64,000 nt of DNA from G051903925 sp051903925 (GTDB taxonomy: Bacteria; Pseudomonadota; Alphaproteobacteria; Zavarziniales; Zavarziniaceae): contig NZ_CP173678.1 of assembly GCF_051903925.1 (NCBI RefSeq), forward strand, positions 3,348,001 to 3,412,000, in the 5' to 3' direction. A program made the position numbers and the translations under genes. Positions 46,067-56,597 of the stretch are shown here, piece after piece. The notes beneath the pieces were generated by a model. The model saw nothing but the letters and a program-made list of their open reading frames with translations, had not been told where the DNA came from and did not search any database. Each line of letters begins with the position of its first letter. Positions within the stretch are counted from its first letter, which is position 1.

Positions 46067-47599
46067 TCAGGCCTTGGCGAAGGGCAGGGCGACGAAGCGG
46101 CTGGCGCCGTCGCGCCCCGTGACCAGCAGCAGGGCGGCGTTGCGGCCCTCGGACTTGGCCTGCGTCACCGCGCTGTTGAACTCCTGCGGCGTGGTCACGG
46201 CGCTGGAGCCGACCTTCTCGATGATGTCGCCAGGCTGCAGGACCTCGGCCGCGCGGCCATCGACATCGGTCACCACCACGCCAGACACGTCGCGCGGCAG
46301 GCCCATGCGGCGGCGCAGGTTGTTGGTCAGGGGTTCGACCCGCACGTCGGCCACGGTCGCGGCCTCCTGCTGCTGCTCGGCACCGGACCCGTCGCCGCGC
46401 GACGCCATGCGGTCCTGGTCCTTCAGCGCCTCGATCCGGACGTCGATCGTTCGCGGCTGCCCGTCGCGGATGATGGCGACGCGGTAGGACTGGTCCGGCT
46501 TGGCCTGGGCCACGGTGCGGGTCAGGTCGCGGACGTCGCCGATCGTCGTCTGGTCGAACTTCGTGATGACGTCGCCGGTGCGGAAGCCGGCCTTATGCGC
46601 CGGGCTGTTGGGCAGAACCTCCGCCACCAGGGCACCGGTCGATTCCCCCGTTGCACCCTTCTCAAGGCCCAGGGCGCCGGCCAGGTCTTCGGTCACCGGC
46701 TGGATCTGCACGCCAAGCCAGCCGCGGGCGACGGTGCCCGACTCGCGCAGCTGCGCCACGATCGACTTGACCAGGTTGGACGGGATGGCGAAGCCGATGC
46801 CGACGCTGCCGCCATTGGGCGAGAAGATGGCCGTGTTGATGCCGATCACCTCGCCATTGGTGTTGAAGGTGGGGCCGCCGGAATTGCCCGAGTTGATCGA
46901 GGCGTCGATCTGCATGTAGTCATCATAGGGGCCGGAATGGATGTCGCGGCCCAGGGCCGAGACGATGCCGGCCGTCACCGTGCCACCCAGACCGAACGGA
47001 TTGCCGACCGCAAGCACCCAGTCGCCGACCGAGACACGGCCCGAATCGCCGAACTGGAGATAGGGCAGGGCGGCACCCGTATCAATCTTGAGCAGGGCGA
47101 CGTCGGTCTTGCCGTCGGTGCCCACAACGGTCGCCTTGAACTGGCGACCGTCCTGCAGGGTCACGGTGATGTCGCTGCCATGGTCCACGACATGGTTGTT
47201 GGTGACGATGTAGCCCGCCGGGTCGATCACGAAGCCGGAGCCGGCGGCCATGCCGCGGCGCTCGCGCGGCTGCTGCTGCGGGGGCACCGGCAAGCCGAAG
47301 CGGCGCATGAACTCCTGCATGTCGGGATCGCCGAAGGGCATGGCCTGGGGCCCGTCCGCCTCCTGCGTGACCTGGGCCGTGATGTTGACGACGGCCGGCG
47401 TCACCCGCTTGGCCAGGTCCGAGAAGCTGGGCAGGGTGACGAGTGCCGTGGCACCCGCGGTGACGGGCCCGGCATTGACCGCTGGCGCCTGGTCGGAGGC
47501 CGCCAGGACATAGGTGCCGGGGATCGCCAGGGCCAGGCCGAAGGCCAGCGCGCGCAGCGAGGTGCTCGACCGTAGACGGAGGAAGCGAGGGGACGTCAT
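46067..47599 (-). CDS. degP: Do family serine endopeptidase (DegP/HtrA)
   Basis: A 510-residue periplasmic chaperone-protease for misfolded envelope proteins. Signal peptide residues 1-34 (LRALAFGLALAIPGTYVLAA). The trypsin-like triad is His in VTNNHVVDHG, Asp in KTDVALLKID and Ser in NSGNSGGPTFN. Two PDZ domains follow (GWLGVQIQPVTEDLAGALGL; LRRRMGLPRDVSGVVVTDVD). It comes first in a minus-strand series with a response regulator and kinase, consistent with stress control of this protease or control of the kinase set with it. Confidence 0.95.
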   Translation of the reverse strand: MTSPRFLRLRSSTSLRALAFGLALAIPGTYVLAASDQAPAVNAGPVTAGATALVTLPSFSDLAKRVTPAVVNITAQVTQEADGPQAMPFGDPDMQEFMRRFGLPVPPQQQPRERRGMAAGSGFVIDPAGYIVTNNHVVDHGSDITVTLQDGRQFKATVVGTDGKTDVALLKIDTGAALPYLQFGDSGRVSVGDWVLAVGNPFGLGGTVTAGIVSALGRDIHSGPYDDYMQIDASINSGNSGGPTFNTNGEVIGINTAIFSPNGGSVGIGFAIPSNLVKSIVAQLRESGTVARGWLGVQIQPVTEDLAGALGLEKGATGESTGALVAEVLPNSPAHKAGFRTGDVITKFDQTTIGDVRDLTRTVAQAKPDQSYRVAIIRDGQPRTIDVRIEALKDQDRMASRGDGSGAEQQQEAATVADVRVEPLTNNLRRRMGLPRDVSGVVVTDVDGRAAEVLQPGDIIEKVGSSAVTTPQEFNSAVTQAKSEGRNAALLLVTGRDGASRFVALPFAKA

Positions 47600-47868
47600 C
47601 GGGACCAGGTTCCTTCTTCGACCAATCCGTATCCTGTGGGCGGGCGGTCCGTGGCGGGCCGCCGCCTGATGCCCCTCTACTTAGGGAGGCAGGGCTGATC
47701 GCGGGATGTGCCGCAGATTAAAACTTCGACATGCAGACCGGCCTGGCGCGTCGCGACCGGCGACCCGCCCGTGCCCGGAGCATGAACGCGAATTCATGGC
47801 CCTTTGATCCCGGCGACAGGCGGACAGGCCTAGATCCTGGCCCCAGGTGGTCCTTCGGGTGCTGGGAC

Positions 47869-50499
47869 ATGACAATGACGGAACGACTGGACGAAGCGTC
47901 CGGTATGCGCGATGGCGAAGCGCGGCCGGTTGCACGAGCGCGTCCAACCATGCTCGGCTGGGCCAGGGCACACGCCACGCCGATCGTGGCCCTGGCCCTG
48001 TTCGGCCTCGCGCTCTATGCGGTGCGCCTGCTCCTGGCGGAGATCGACTTCGACCAGGTGATGGGCGAGATCCGCACGCTGCCGGGCAGCGCGGTGCTGT
48101 GGGCAGTCGGCCTTGCCGGCCTGAGCTACCTGGCCCTGACCTTCTATGACGTGTCGGCCCTGCGCTGGGCAGGCGTCAAGCTGCCCTATCGGACCGTCGC
48201 CTTTGCCTCGTTCGTCTCCTACGCGATCTCCAACTCGGTCGGCTTCGCCCTGATCAGCGGCGGCTCGGTGCGCTACCGTCTCTATGCCGCCGCCGGCGTC
48301 GGGCCCGGGCGCATTGCCCGCATCATCGCCTTCTGTGGCATGGCCTTTGCCGTCGGGCTCAGCATCGTCGGCGGCCTTGGCCTGCTGCTGGCGCCCAGTG
48401 CCGTGGCACCCCTGCTGCACGTTTCTGCGGGCGATGTGCGGCTGGCCGCGGCGCTGGTCATGCTGGCAGTGGCAACCGGCCTGACCTTGGCCGCGGTCCG
48501 GGGGGGCAGCCTGCGGATCCTGCGCTGGACGGTGCCGCTGCCCCCGGCCTCGCTGATGGCGGCGCAGCTCGTGGTGTCCGCCGTCGACCTGGTCGCCAGC
48601 GCCGCCGTCCTGTGGGTCCTGCTGCCGGGCGGCCACGACCTGGCCTTTACCGGCTTCCTGGCGATCTATTGCGCGGCCCTGGTCGCCGGCCTGGTCAGCC
48701 ACGTGCCGGGCGGCATCGGCGTGTTCGACGCCGTGATCCTGCTGGGCCTGGGTCCGTTCATGCCAACCGACGCGGTGGCCGGCGGCCTGGTCCTGTACCG
48801 TGCGATCTATTACGTCCTGCCGCTGATCGCGGCGGGCCTGGCGCTGGGCCTGCGCGAGGTCCGGGCCCAGCGCCTGCCGCTTCGCCTGGTCCGTGGCATT
48901 CCAGCGTTCCTGGCGCCGATGGTGCCGATGCTGGTGGCGGTGCTGGTCTTCGCCGGCGGCGTCGTCCTGCTGGTGTCGGGCGCGACGCCCGCCCTGGAGT
49001 CGCGGCTGGATGCGGTCGGGGCGGTGCTGCCCGTCGCCCTGGTCGAACTGTCCCATCTGGTGGGCAGCATCGTCGGCCTGGGCCTGCTGGTCCTGGCCTA
49101 TGGCCTGTACCGGCGGCTGTCGGGCGCGCTGGCGCTGGCCGCGCTGCTGTGCGCGGTGGGCGCCGTCGTCTCGCTGGCCAAGGGCTTCGACTATGAGGAG
49201 GCGGCCGTGCTGACGGCCGTTCTGGGCGTTCTGCTGGCGACCCGGCGACAGTTCTTCCGGCCGGCGCGCCTGCTGTCGCTCCGCCCCGACGCGGGCTTTG
49301 TCGCGGCGGTGGTGGCGGTGCTGATCGGCACGCTGGCGATCCTGCTGTTCGCCTACCAGAACGTGGGCTACGAGCGCGACCTGTGGTGGCAGGTTGAGCT
49401 GTCGGCGGAGGCGCCACGGGCCATGCGGGCCCTGCTGGCCGCCGGGATCTGCGCCAGCATCCTGGGCCTGGCCCTGCTCCTGCAGCCGCCGCCGCCGCGC
49501 ATCCGCCTCGCCAGCCCGGAGGAGATCGCGCGGGCCCGCGCGATTGCCGGCCGCAGCCCCGACACCCGCGCCAACCTGGCCCTGATGCGCGACAAGTCGC
49601 TGCTGTTCTCGCCCCGTGGCGGCGCCTTCCTGATGTACGGCGTGCATGGCCGCAGCTGGATCGCGATGGGGGATCCCGTCGGCGCGCAAGAGGAATTCGC
49701 CGACCTGCTGTGGGAGTTCCGCGACCTGGTCGACCGTCATGGCGGCGTGGCCGCCTTCTACGAAGTGATGGCCGAGTGCCTGCCCGTCTATGTCGATATC
49801 GGCCTGACCCTGGTGAAGATGGGGGAGGAGGCGGTGATCGACCTGGAGGCGTTCTCGCTGGAGGGCGCCAGGCGCCGCGACCTGCGCTATGCGGCCAACC
49901 GGGGCGAACGGGACGGCCTGTGCTTCGAGGTCATCCCCCGGGCGGAAGTCCCCGCGCACATGGCGGCCCTGCGCCAGGTCTCCGACGCCTGGCTCGAGGG
50001 CAAGCGCGCGACGGAGAAGGGCTTCTCGCTTGGCGCCTTCGATCGCGCCTATCTCGCGAACTTCGATATTGCGACGGTCCGCGTGGGCAGCCAGATCGTG
50101 GCCTTTGCCAATCTGTGGCAGGCGGCACCGGGGACGGAGGCATCGCTGGACCTGATGCGCTTCGTGCCCAACCTGTCGCCGGTCACCATGGACTACCTGT
50201 TCATCCACATGCTGCTTTGGGCCAAGGCGGCGGGGTTCCGGCGCTTCAGCCTGGGGATGGCGCCGCTGTCGGGGCTGGTCACGCGGCGCAGCGCCCCATT
50301 GTGGCAACGCCTGGGAGCCCTGCTCTATGCCCATGGCGAGCGGCTCTACGGCTTCCGGGGCCTGCGCGCCTATAAGCAGAAGTTCCAGCCCGACTGGGAG
50401 CCGCGTTACCTGGCCTGTCCCGCAGGCCTGGCGCCGGCGCTGGTCCTGGCCGATGCCGCGGCGCTGATCCGCCGCCGGCCCGAGGGAGACGACCGGTGA
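47869..50499 (+). CDS. mprF: Phosphatidylglycerol lysyltransferase/flippase MprF (LpiA type)
   Basis: An 876-residue membrane enzyme that adds lysine from Lys-tRNA to phosphatidylglycerol and moves the product to the outer leaflet, lowering surface charge against cationic peptides and acid. The N-terminal flippase has about 14 hydrophobic segments (conserved SYAISNSVGFALISGGSVRY, LVSHVPGGIGVFDAVIL). The C-terminal DUF2156 transferase domain includes GDPVGAQEEFADLLWEF and LDLMRFVPN...MDYLF. Start set at MTMTERLDEAS. The stop overlaps acvB, giving an lpiA-acvB operon. Confidence 0.92.
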   Translation: MTMTERLDEASGMRDGEARPVARARPTMLGWARAHATPIVALALFGLALYAVRLLLAEIDFDQVMGEIRTLPGSAVLWAVGLAGLSYLALTFYDVSALRWAGVKLPYRTVAFASFVSYAISNSVGFALISGGSVRYRLYAAAGVGPGRIARIIAFCGMAFAVGLSIVGGLGLLLAPSAVAPLLHVSAGDVRLAAALVMLAVATGLTLAAVRGGSLRILRWTVPLPPASLMAAQLVVSAVDLVASAAVLWVLLPGGHDLAFTGFLAIYCAALVAGLVSHVPGGIGVFDAVILLGLGPFMPTDAVAGGLVLYRAIYYVLPLIAAGLALGLREVRAQRLPLRLVRGIPAFLAPMVPMLVAVLVFAGGVVLLVSGATPALESRLDAVGAVLPVALVELSHLVGSIVGLGLLVLAYGLYRRLSGALALAALLCAVGAVVSLAKGFDYEEAAVLTAVLGVLLATRRQFFRPARLLSLRPDAGFVAAVVAVLIGTLAILLFAYQNVGYERDLWWQVELSAEAPRAMRALLAAGICASILGLALLLQPPPPRIRLASPEEIARARAIAGRSPDTRANLALMRDKSLLFSPRGGAFLMYGVHGRSWIAMGDPVGAQEEFADLLWEFRDLVDRHGGVAAFYEVMAECLPVYVDIGLTLVKMGEEAVIDLEAFSLEGARRRDLRYAANRGERDGLCFEVIPRAEVPAHMAALRQVSDAWLEGKRATEKGFSLGAFDRAYLANFDIATVRVGSQIVAFANLWQAAPGTEASLDLMRFVPNLSPVTMDYLFIHMLLWAKAAGFRRFSLGMAPLSGLVTRRSAPLWQRLGALLYAHGERLYGFRGLRAYKQKFQPDWEPRYLACPAGLAPALVLADAAALIRRRPEGDDR

Positions 50500-51824
50500 G
50501 CGGGCGCCGGATGGTCGGCCGCCTGCGCCTGGCCCTGGCCGGGGTGATCGCGGCTGTGGCGATTGCCGGGTTCCTGCTCCTGATGCCACCGGCGGTGCGG
50601 GTGGCACGGCTGGTCGACCACCAGGCCGGCACGGTGCGCGTGGTCGACCCGGGCAACGCCACCAGTGCCGTCCTGGTCCTGTCGGATGCCGGTGGCTGGA
50701 CGACCGCCGACGACTCGCTGGCCCGCCGCCTGAGCCATGGGCGTCGCCTGGTGATCGGCGTCGACAGCGCCAGCCTGACGGGCCATCTGCTGGCGCAGGC
50801 CAAGCCAGCGGATACCTGCCTGTGGGTGATGGGCGACCTGGAGCGGCTGAGCCAGCAGATCCAGCGGGCGCATGGTGTCGCGCGCTATCGCCCGCCGGCG
50901 CTGGTCGGGTCGGGCGCCGGCGCGCGCCTGGCCTATGCCGCCCTGTCCGAGGCGATGCCCGCGACCTTTGCCGGCGCGGTCGGGATCGGCTTCGACCCTG
51001 TCGTGCAGGACCGCCTGCCGCCCTGCATGACACCGGATGCGGTCCGCGACGGGGCAACCCTGCGGCTGCCCCCGGCGGCGTCGCTGCAGGGCGTGTGGCG
51101 TCCGCTCGATGTCGGGGCCGAGCAGGAGGACCGGGTGGAGGCGCAGGTCTCCGCCATCCTGACCGACCCCAGCCTACCGGCTGAGGTGACCGACCTGCCG
51201 CTGGTGGAACTGCCAGCCCAGGGCGAGTCGCCGATCCTGGCGGTGATCCTGTCGGGTGATGGCGGCTGGCGCGACATCGACCGGCAGATCGGCGAGCGCT
51301 TCCAGGCGGAAGGCATCGCGACCGTGGGCCTCGACTCGCTCCAGTACTTCTGGTCGCGGCGCACGCCGCAGGAGGTGGCGGACGACCTGGGCCGGACGTT
51401 GCGCACCTACATGAAGCGCTGGGGCAAGACGCAGGTGCTGCTGGCCGGCTATTCGTTCGGCGCCGACGTCCTGCCCGCCGCCCTGAACCGCCTGGCGCCG
51501 GACCTGAAGCCGTCGATCCGCCTGGTGTCGCTGATCGGCTTTGCCCCGCGCGCCGATTTCGAGATCACGGCGGAGGGGTTCTGGGGCAGTTCGAGCTCCG
51601 ACTCCATCGCGACGGGGCCGGAAGTGGCGCGGCTGTCGGGCTATCGCCTGGCCTGCGTCTTCGGCAGCGAGGAGACGGAAGCCGATTCGGCCTGCCGCTC
51701 CGCCACGATGGACGCCGCAACCCGGATCGAAATGCCGGGCGGCCACCATTTCGACGGCCAGTACCAGCAGATCGCCGACCGCCTGCTGGCGCTGTTCAAC
51801 GACGCGGTGGCGGCGAAAGGGTGA
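50496..51824 (+). CDS. acvB: AcvB/VirJ family lysyl-PG hydrolase
   Basis: 442 residues with an N-terminal membrane anchor/signal (LALAGVIAAVAIAGFLLLMP) and two alpha/beta-hydrolase-like halves. The second half carries the serine nucleophile GYSFGADVLPAALNR, preceded by LSGDGGWRDIDRQI, typical of AcvB/VirJ; the His is near PGGHHFDGQYQQ. In Agrobacterium, AcvB breaks down lysyl-phosphatidylglycerol made by LpiA in the same operon. Here its GTG overlaps the mprF stop, so the pair probably balances this lipid. Confidence 0.9.
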   Translation: MSGRRMVGRLRLALAGVIAAVAIAGFLLLMPPAVRVARLVDHQAGTVRVVDPGNATSAVLVLSDAGGWTTADDSLARRLSHGRRLVIGVDSASLTGHLLAQAKPADTCLWVMGDLERLSQQIQRAHGVARYRPPALVGSGAGARLAYAALSEAMPATFAGAVGIGFDPVVQDRLPPCMTPDAVRDGATLRLPPAASLQGVWRPLDVGAEQEDRVEAQVSAILTDPSLPAEVTDLPLVELPAQGESPILAVILSGDGGWRDIDRQIGERFQAEGIATVGLDSLQYFWSRRTPQEVADDLGRTLRTYMKRWGKTQVLLAGYSFGADVLPAALNRLAPDLKPSIRLVSLIGFAPRADFEITAEGFWGSSSSDSIATGPEVARLSGYRLACVFGSEETEADSACRSATMDAATRIEMPGGHHFDGQYQQIADRLLALFNDAVAAKG

Positions 51825-51968
51825 CGACATCACCGGCGCGGCGGTCCGGGTCGGGGACCGCCATCACGGGCGATGCGTCCAGGGCAGCGGACGCACCGCC
51901 CGGACCCGCAAGGGGCGCCGGGATTCCGGATTGGTTAGTGCCCGGGCGAACCGCTCCAACCCACTCTT

Positions 51969-52067
51969 CCTACGTACCCCGGTTTATCCGGGGCATCCAT
52001 GGGCCAACGGTTCCGCCTGCTTGACGGGTCAGTCCATGGGTCCCCCGGATAAACCGGGGGACGTAGG
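51969..52067. repeat. Imperfect long inverted repeat
   Basis: Arms 51969-52001 and 52034-52067 are inverted, imperfect copies around CCCCGGTTTATCCGGGG / CCCCCGGATAAACCGGGGG, ending CCTACGT / ACGTAGG, with about 32 bp between. They fall in the 284-bp gap between acvB and the small convergent gene. No gene is visible in that gap. Confidence 0.8.
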
Positions 52068-52108
52068 GTGTAGAGGTTCTAGCGCCTCTGCCCCAATTTC
52101 ATAAGGCT

Positions 52109-52297
52109 CTAGGAGTTTTTGGTGTCCCGACCGTCAGGCTCCTTCGCGACGCCTTTGAAGGGGCCATCGCTTTGCTTCACTTCCATGAACCGGCCGCTAC
52201 GTTCGTCGCGCTTTTGCCAATGACCGTCGTCCCTCTCAAACTGGGCCCGTCCGGTCACTGCGCCCCTGCGAAAATCGTTGCCTGTGTTCTTGGCCAT
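52109..52297 (-). CDS. Conserved small protein of unknown function
   Basis: 62 residues, hydrophilic: it starts MAKNTGNDFRRGAVTGRAQF and ends GPFKGVAKEPDGRDTKNS, with RSGRFMEVK between. I recall very similar short proteins (MAxNTGxxxRxGAVxxR ... KRDxxTGRFMDVK ... PFKGVRKE) in many bacteria, always uncharacterised. Ribosome site GAAGGGTG is well placed. It is read 26 bp after nrdJ in the same direction and may share its transcript. Confidence 0.8.
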   Translation of the reverse strand: MAKNTGNDFRRGAVTGRAQFERDDGHWQKRDERSGRFMEVKQSDGPFKGVAKEPDGRDTKNS

Positions 52298-52323
52298 TGG
52301 AACACCCTTCGAGACTCACATCG

Positions 52324-55300
52324 TCAGCTGCAGCCGCTGGTGGAGCCGCAGGTGTCGCACTTCATGCAGGTGCCGTTGCGCACCAGGGTGAAGTTGCCGC
52401 ACTCGCCGCAGGCATCGCCCTCATAGCCCTTGATCCGGGCCTCGGCCGCGCGCTGCTGCGCGGTGGCGGCAGGACGGGACAGGGTGGTCGTGCCGCCCCC
52501 GCCGCCACTGGCCATCACCGCCGCCGCGGCCCCACCGCCCGCCGCCGCCCGCTGCGTCTGGAGGACGTAGAGGTTGCTGCGCACGAAGCCGGCCGAGGCA
52601 AAGGCCGTCGTCTGGTGGCGGTCGTCCATCATGGTCGGCATGGCCGCCTCCCGCACCGGCAGGGCGCTCTCCTCGATCCCGTCGCCCAGCGCATCGTGGC
52701 GCAGGTCGTCCGGCTCGACATGGGCAAGGTCGCTGCGGCCCAGGTACGAGATCGCCAGTTCGCGGAAGATGTAGTCGAGGATCGACGTCGACATCTTGAT
52801 CGCGTCATGGCCCTCGACGATGCCGGACGGCTCGAAGCGGGTGAAGGTGAAGGCCTCCACGAACTCCTCCAGCGGCACGCCGTACTGCAGGGCGAGCGAG
52901 ATGGCGATCGCGAAATTGTTCATCAGGCTGCGGAAGGCGGCACCTTCCTTGTGCGTGTCGATGAAGATCTCGCCCAGGCGGCCATCATGGTACTCGCCCA
53001 TGTGGAGATAGACCTTGTGCCCGCCCACGGTCGCCTTCTGGACATAGGACTTGCGCCGGTTGGGCAGGCGCTCGCGTGCCGCGCGGCGCTCCACGATGCG
53101 CTCGCGCTCGATGATCTTCTCGACGATGCGCTCGGCCACCAGGGGGATGCGGGCGGCGGCCGTCTGCTCGTCCTCCTCCGCTTCCTCCTCCAGGATCTGC
53201 GCCACCAGCGGCTGGCTCAGCTTGGAGCCGTCGCGGTAGAGGGCATTGGCCTTCAGCGCCAGGCGCCAGGACATCATGTAGGCCTGCTTGCAGTCCTCGA
53301 TCGTCGCCTGGTTCGGCATGTTGATCGTCTTGGAGATGGCGCCAGAGATGAACGGCTGCGACGCCGCCATCATCAGGATGTGGCTCTCCCACGACAGGTA
53401 GCGGGTGCCAGTGCGGCCGCAGGGGCTGGCGCAGTCGAACACCGCCAGGTGCGCGGGGTCGAGGCCGGGCGCGCCTTCCAGCGTCATCGTCCCGCAGCAG
53501 AACGTGTTGGCGGCCTCGATCTCCTGCTTCGTGAAGCCGATGGCGCTCAGCAGGTCGAGCGAGGCATCCGACAGCTGCGTCTCGCTCAGGCCCAGCACGC
53601 GGGTGCAGAAGTCGTCGCCCAGGGTCCAGCGGTTGAAAGCGAAACGGATGTCGAAGGCGGTCTTGACCGACTGCTCGATCGCGTCGATCTGCGCCTTGGC
53701 AAAGCCGCGCGCCTGCAGCGCCGCATGGTTGACGCCCGGCGCGCCGTCCAGCGTGCCGTGGCCCACGGCATAGTCGACGATGGTGCGGATCGCGTTGTCG
53801 CCATAGCCGAGCGAGGCGAGCGCCTGGGGCACGACGCGGTTGATGATCTTGAAGTGCCCGCCGCCGGCCAGCTTCTTGTACTTCACCAGCGCGAAGTCGG
53901 GCTCGATCCCAGTCGTGTCGCAATCCATGACCAGGCCGATCGTGCCGGTCGGCGCGACCACCGTCGCCTGGGCATTGCGGAAGCCATGGATCTCGCCCTG
54001 GGCCAGGGCCAGATCCCAGGCCGCCGTGGCCGCGGCGGCCAGGGCCGCGTCCTTCAGCGCACCATGGTCCAGCGCCACCGGCAGCGTGCGCAGGCCCTCA
54101 TAGCCGGCCACCTCGCCATGGGCGGCGCGGCGGTGGTTGCGGATCACGCGCAGCATGTCGGCGCGGTTCTCGGCATAGCCGGGGAAGGGGCCAAGCTCAG
54201 ACGCCATCTCGGCCGAGGTCGCATAGGACGTGCCGGTCATCAGGGCGGAGATGGCGCCGCACACGGCGCGGCCCTCGGCGCTGTCATAGGGCAGGCCGCT
54301 GGCCATCAGCAGGCCGCCGATATTGGCAAAGCCCAGGCCCAGCGTGCGGAAGCGCCAGGACAGGTCGGCGATGCGGCGGCTGGGGAACTGCGCCATGGCG
54401 ACCGAGATCTCCAGCACCACCGTCCACAGGCGGCAGGCGTGAGAGAAGCCGTCCACGTCGAACGTGCCGTCGTCCTTGCGGAACTGCAGCAGGTTGATCG
54501 ACGCCAGGTTGCAGGCCGTGTCGTCCAGGAACATGTACTCGGAGCACGGGTTCGAGGCGCGGATCGGTCCCGACTGCGGGCAGGTGTGCCAGTCGTTGAT
54601 CGTGTCGTGGTACTGCAGGCCCGGGTCGGCGCAGGCCCAGGCGGCCTCCGCGATGCTGTCCCAAAGGCGGCTGGCGTTCACGGTGCGGGCGACCTTGCCC
54701 GTCGTGCGCCAGGTGAGGTTCCAGTCGGCCCCGGCCTCGGCAGCGTCCAGGAACGCATCCGTGACGCGCACCGAATTGTTGCTGTTCTGGCCCGAGACGG
54801 TCAGGTAGCCGGCCGAATCCCAGTCGGTGTCATAGGTCTCGAACTCGATCCTCCTATGGCCCTGGCGGGCGACCTGGATCGCGCGCTGGATCGCGGCCTC
54901 GGGGATCTGCGACTTGCGGGCGGCAATGATCTCCTGCTTCAGCGCCCTGTTGTGGCGCGGGTCGAAGCGCTCCTCGCCCTCGGCCCCGTGAATCGCGCCC
55001 AGGATCTGGTTGAGGTGGCGCTCGGCAAGCTTCGAACCGGCGACGAGGGCCGCGACCTTCTGCTCCTCGACCACCTTCCACGACACGAACGCCTCGACGT
55101 CGGGATGATCGACATCGACCACGACCATCTTGGCCGCGCGGCGCGTGGTGCCGCCCGACTTGATGGCCCCGGCGGCCCGGTCGCCGATCTTTAGGAAGCT
55201 CATCAGGCCCGACGACTTGCCCCCGCCCGAGAGCTTCTCGCCTTCGCCACGCAGCGCGGAGAAGTTGGAGCCGGTGCCGGAGCCGTACTTGAACAGGCGG

Positions 55301-55965
55301 GCCTCGCGGACCCACAGGTCCATGATGCCGCCCTCGTTCACCAGATCGTCCTCGATCCCCTGGATGAAGCAGGCATGGGGCTGCGGCCGCTCATAGGCGC
55401 TGGTCGAGGCAACGACCTCGCCCTTCGTCTCGTCCATGTAGAAATGGCCCTGGGCGGGACCGTCGATGCCATAGGCCCAATGCAGGCCGGTGTTGAACCA
55501 TTGGGGGGAGTTCGGTGCCGCCATCTGGCGCGCCAGCATCGCCGCCAGTTCGTCGCGGAAGGCGCGGGCATCGCCCTCGCCGTCGAAATAGCCGCCCTTC
55601 CAGCCCCAATAGGTCCAGGTACCGGCCAGCCGGTCGAAGACCTCAACCGCCTTCGACTCGCCGCGCGTGCGCTCGTCCTTGGGCAGCTTCGCGATCGCCT
55701 CGGCATCGGCCTCGTGGCGCCACAGCCACGCGGGCACGCCGTCCTCCGGAACAGGCTTCAGCACGGCAGGGATGCCGGCCTTGCGGAAGTATTTCTGCGC
55801 CAGCACATCGCTGGCGACCTGGCTCCACTCGGCGGGGACCTGGATGTCGGCCGCGCGGAACACGATCGATCCGTCGGGATTGCGAATCTCGCTGGCGGTC
55901 GTCCGGAACGCGATGTCCGCGTAGGCGCCTTTGTCCGAAGTCGTGAATCGCCGCTCGATCCGCAT
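52324..55965 (-). CDS. nrdJ: B12-dependent ribonucleotide reductase NrdJ
   Basis: Class II enzyme that reduces ribonucleotides to deoxyribonucleotides with adenosylcobalamin, with or without oxygen. The 1213-residue protein has the alphaproteobacterial NrdJ layout: catalytic barrel with [18 protein letters not shown], then a C-terminal zinc-ribbon (CGECGNF and [14 protein letters not shown]) that supplies redox-active cysteines. The ATG at 55965 has AAGGGGG 8 bp upstream; a GTG one codon earlier is less likely. No cobalamin riboswitch is evident. Divergent from the NDUFA12-type gene. Confidence 0.96.
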   Translation of the reverse strand: MRIERRFTTSDKGAYADIAFRTTASEIRNPDGSIVFRAADIQVPAEWSQVASDVLAQKYFRKAGIPAVLKPVPEDGVPAWLWRHEADAEAIAKLPKDERTRGESKAVEVFDRLAGTWTYWGWKGGYFDGEGDARAFRDELAAMLARQMAAPNSPQWFNTGLHWAYGIDGPAQGHFYMDETKGEVVASTSAYERPQPHACFIQGIEDDLVNEGGIMDLWVREARLFKYGSGTGSNFSALRGEGEKLSGGGKSSGLMSFLKIGDRAAGAIKSGGTTRRAAKMVVVDVDHPDVEAFVSWKVVEEQKVAALVAGSKLAERHLNQILGAIHGAEGEERFDPRHNRALKQEIIAARKSQIPEAAIQRAIQVARQGHRRIEFETYDTDWDSAGYLTVSGQNSNNSVRVTDAFLDAAEAGADWNLTWRTTGKVARTVNASRLWDSIAEAAWACADPGLQYHDTINDWHTCPQSGPIRASNPCSEYMFLDDTACNLASINLLQFRKDDGTFDVDGFSHACRLWTVVLEISVAMAQFPSRRIADLSWRFRTLGLGFANIGGLLMASGLPYDSAEGRAVCGAISALMTGTSYATSAEMASELGPFPGYAENRADMLRVIRNHRRAAHGEVAGYEGLRTLPVALDHGALKDAALAAAATAAWDLALAQGEIHGFRNAQATVVAPTGTIGLVMDCDTTGIEPDFALVKYKKLAGGGHFKIINRVVPQALASLGYGDNAIRTIVDYAVGHGTLDGAPGVNHAALQARGFAKAQIDAIEQSVKTAFDIRFAFNRWTLGDDFCTRVLGLSETQLSDASLDLLSAIGFTKQEIEAANTFCCGTMTLEGAPGLDPAHLAVFDCASPCGRTGTRYLSWESHILMMAASQPFISGAISKTINMPNQATIEDCKQAYMMSWRLALKANALYRDGSKLSQPLVAQILEEEAEEDEQTAAARIPLVAERIVEKIIERERIVERRAARERLPNRRKSYVQKATVGGHKVYLHMGEYHDGRLGEIFIDTHKEGAAFRSLMNNFAIAISLALQYGVPLEEFVEAFTFTRFEPSGIVEGHDAIKMSTSILDYIFRELAISYLGRSDLAHVEPDDLRHDALGDGIEESALPVREAAMPTMMDDRHQTTAFASAGFVRSNLYVLQTQRAAAGGGAAAAVMASGGGGGTTTLSRPAATAQQRAAEARIKGYEGDACGECGNFTLVRNGTCMKCDTCGSTSGCS

Positions 55966-56177
55966 CACTCATGCCCCCTTGTGCTGGACGCAGATGGTGG
56001 GCCGAGCGGGGCGGGGACGTCAAGATGTAGTGGCGCAACACCTGGCGACACACCTGATCTAGCGCGGTGCGTACGCTTTGCGCTTGCCAACTCGGCAGAA
56101 TCGGCCGCCATCCGCAGAACTGGACGCAGGCAGGTCACGGTGCCATAGTTCGCGCCGTTCCTGAACAAGCCGCGACG

Positions 56178-56567
56178 ATGGCCCTGAAGAGCTTCCTCCT
56201 CCACGCGCTCACCTGGTGGCACGACAGCACGCTGGGCACCGCCCTGTTCACGCGCCGTCGGGGTGAGAAGGTCGGCACCGACGCCCAGGGCAACACCTAT
56301 TACCGCGAGCGGAACGGCGCCAAGCGCTGGGTCATCTACAATGGTGACATCGAGGCCTCGCGCATTCCGCCGGAATGGCATGCGTGGCTGCACCGGCTCA
56401 GCGACGCGCCGCCCAGCGAGCGGCCGCTGCCGGTCAAGCCGTGGGAGAAGGACCACCTGCCCAACCGCACCGGCACGGACGAGGCTTGGCGCCCACCCGG
56501 CAGTCTGGTGGGTGAGGCCGCACGCCCCCGTGCGACCGGCGACTATGAAGCCTGGACGCCGTCCTGA
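56178..56567 (+). CDS. NDUFA12-type NADH:ubiquinone oxidoreductase subunit
   Basis: 129 residues, the bacterial form of the mitochondrial complex I accessory subunit NDUFA12 (B17.2), found in alphaproteobacteria. The family core is VGTDAQGNTYYRERNGAKRW (about residues 35-54), then VIYNGDIEASRIPPEWHAWL and a proline-rich end (EAWRPPGSL, YEAWTPS). It is bound at the rim of complex I rather than in electron transfer. Start chosen at MALKSFLL. Next is mlaD, 30 bp on. Confidence 0.92.
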   Translation: MALKSFLLHALTWWHDSTLGTALFTRRRGEKVGTDAQGNTYYRERNGAKRWVIYNGDIEASRIPPEWHAWLHRLSDAPPSERPLPVKPWEKDHLPNRTGTDEAWRPPGSLVGEAARPRATGDYEAWTPS

Positions 56568-56597
56568 GTGGCGGCATGAGCGTGGGGCAGTTTAAGA

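Noticed and set aside
47830..51057. Long minus-strand frame opposite mprF-acvB
   Set aside because: Shadow frame spanning two overlapping real genes; no motif.
52297..55194. Very long open frame on the plus strand opposite nrdJ
   Set aside because: It is antisense to an unmistakable NrdJ; high GC at codon third positions keeps this frame open. The translation is Arg/Ala/Gly/His-rich with no known domain.
55966..56177. Cobalamin riboswitch or NrdR boxes before nrdJ
   Set aside because: No B12-box (GCCACTG-like) and no paired NrdR sites could be seen in the 200-bp gap.
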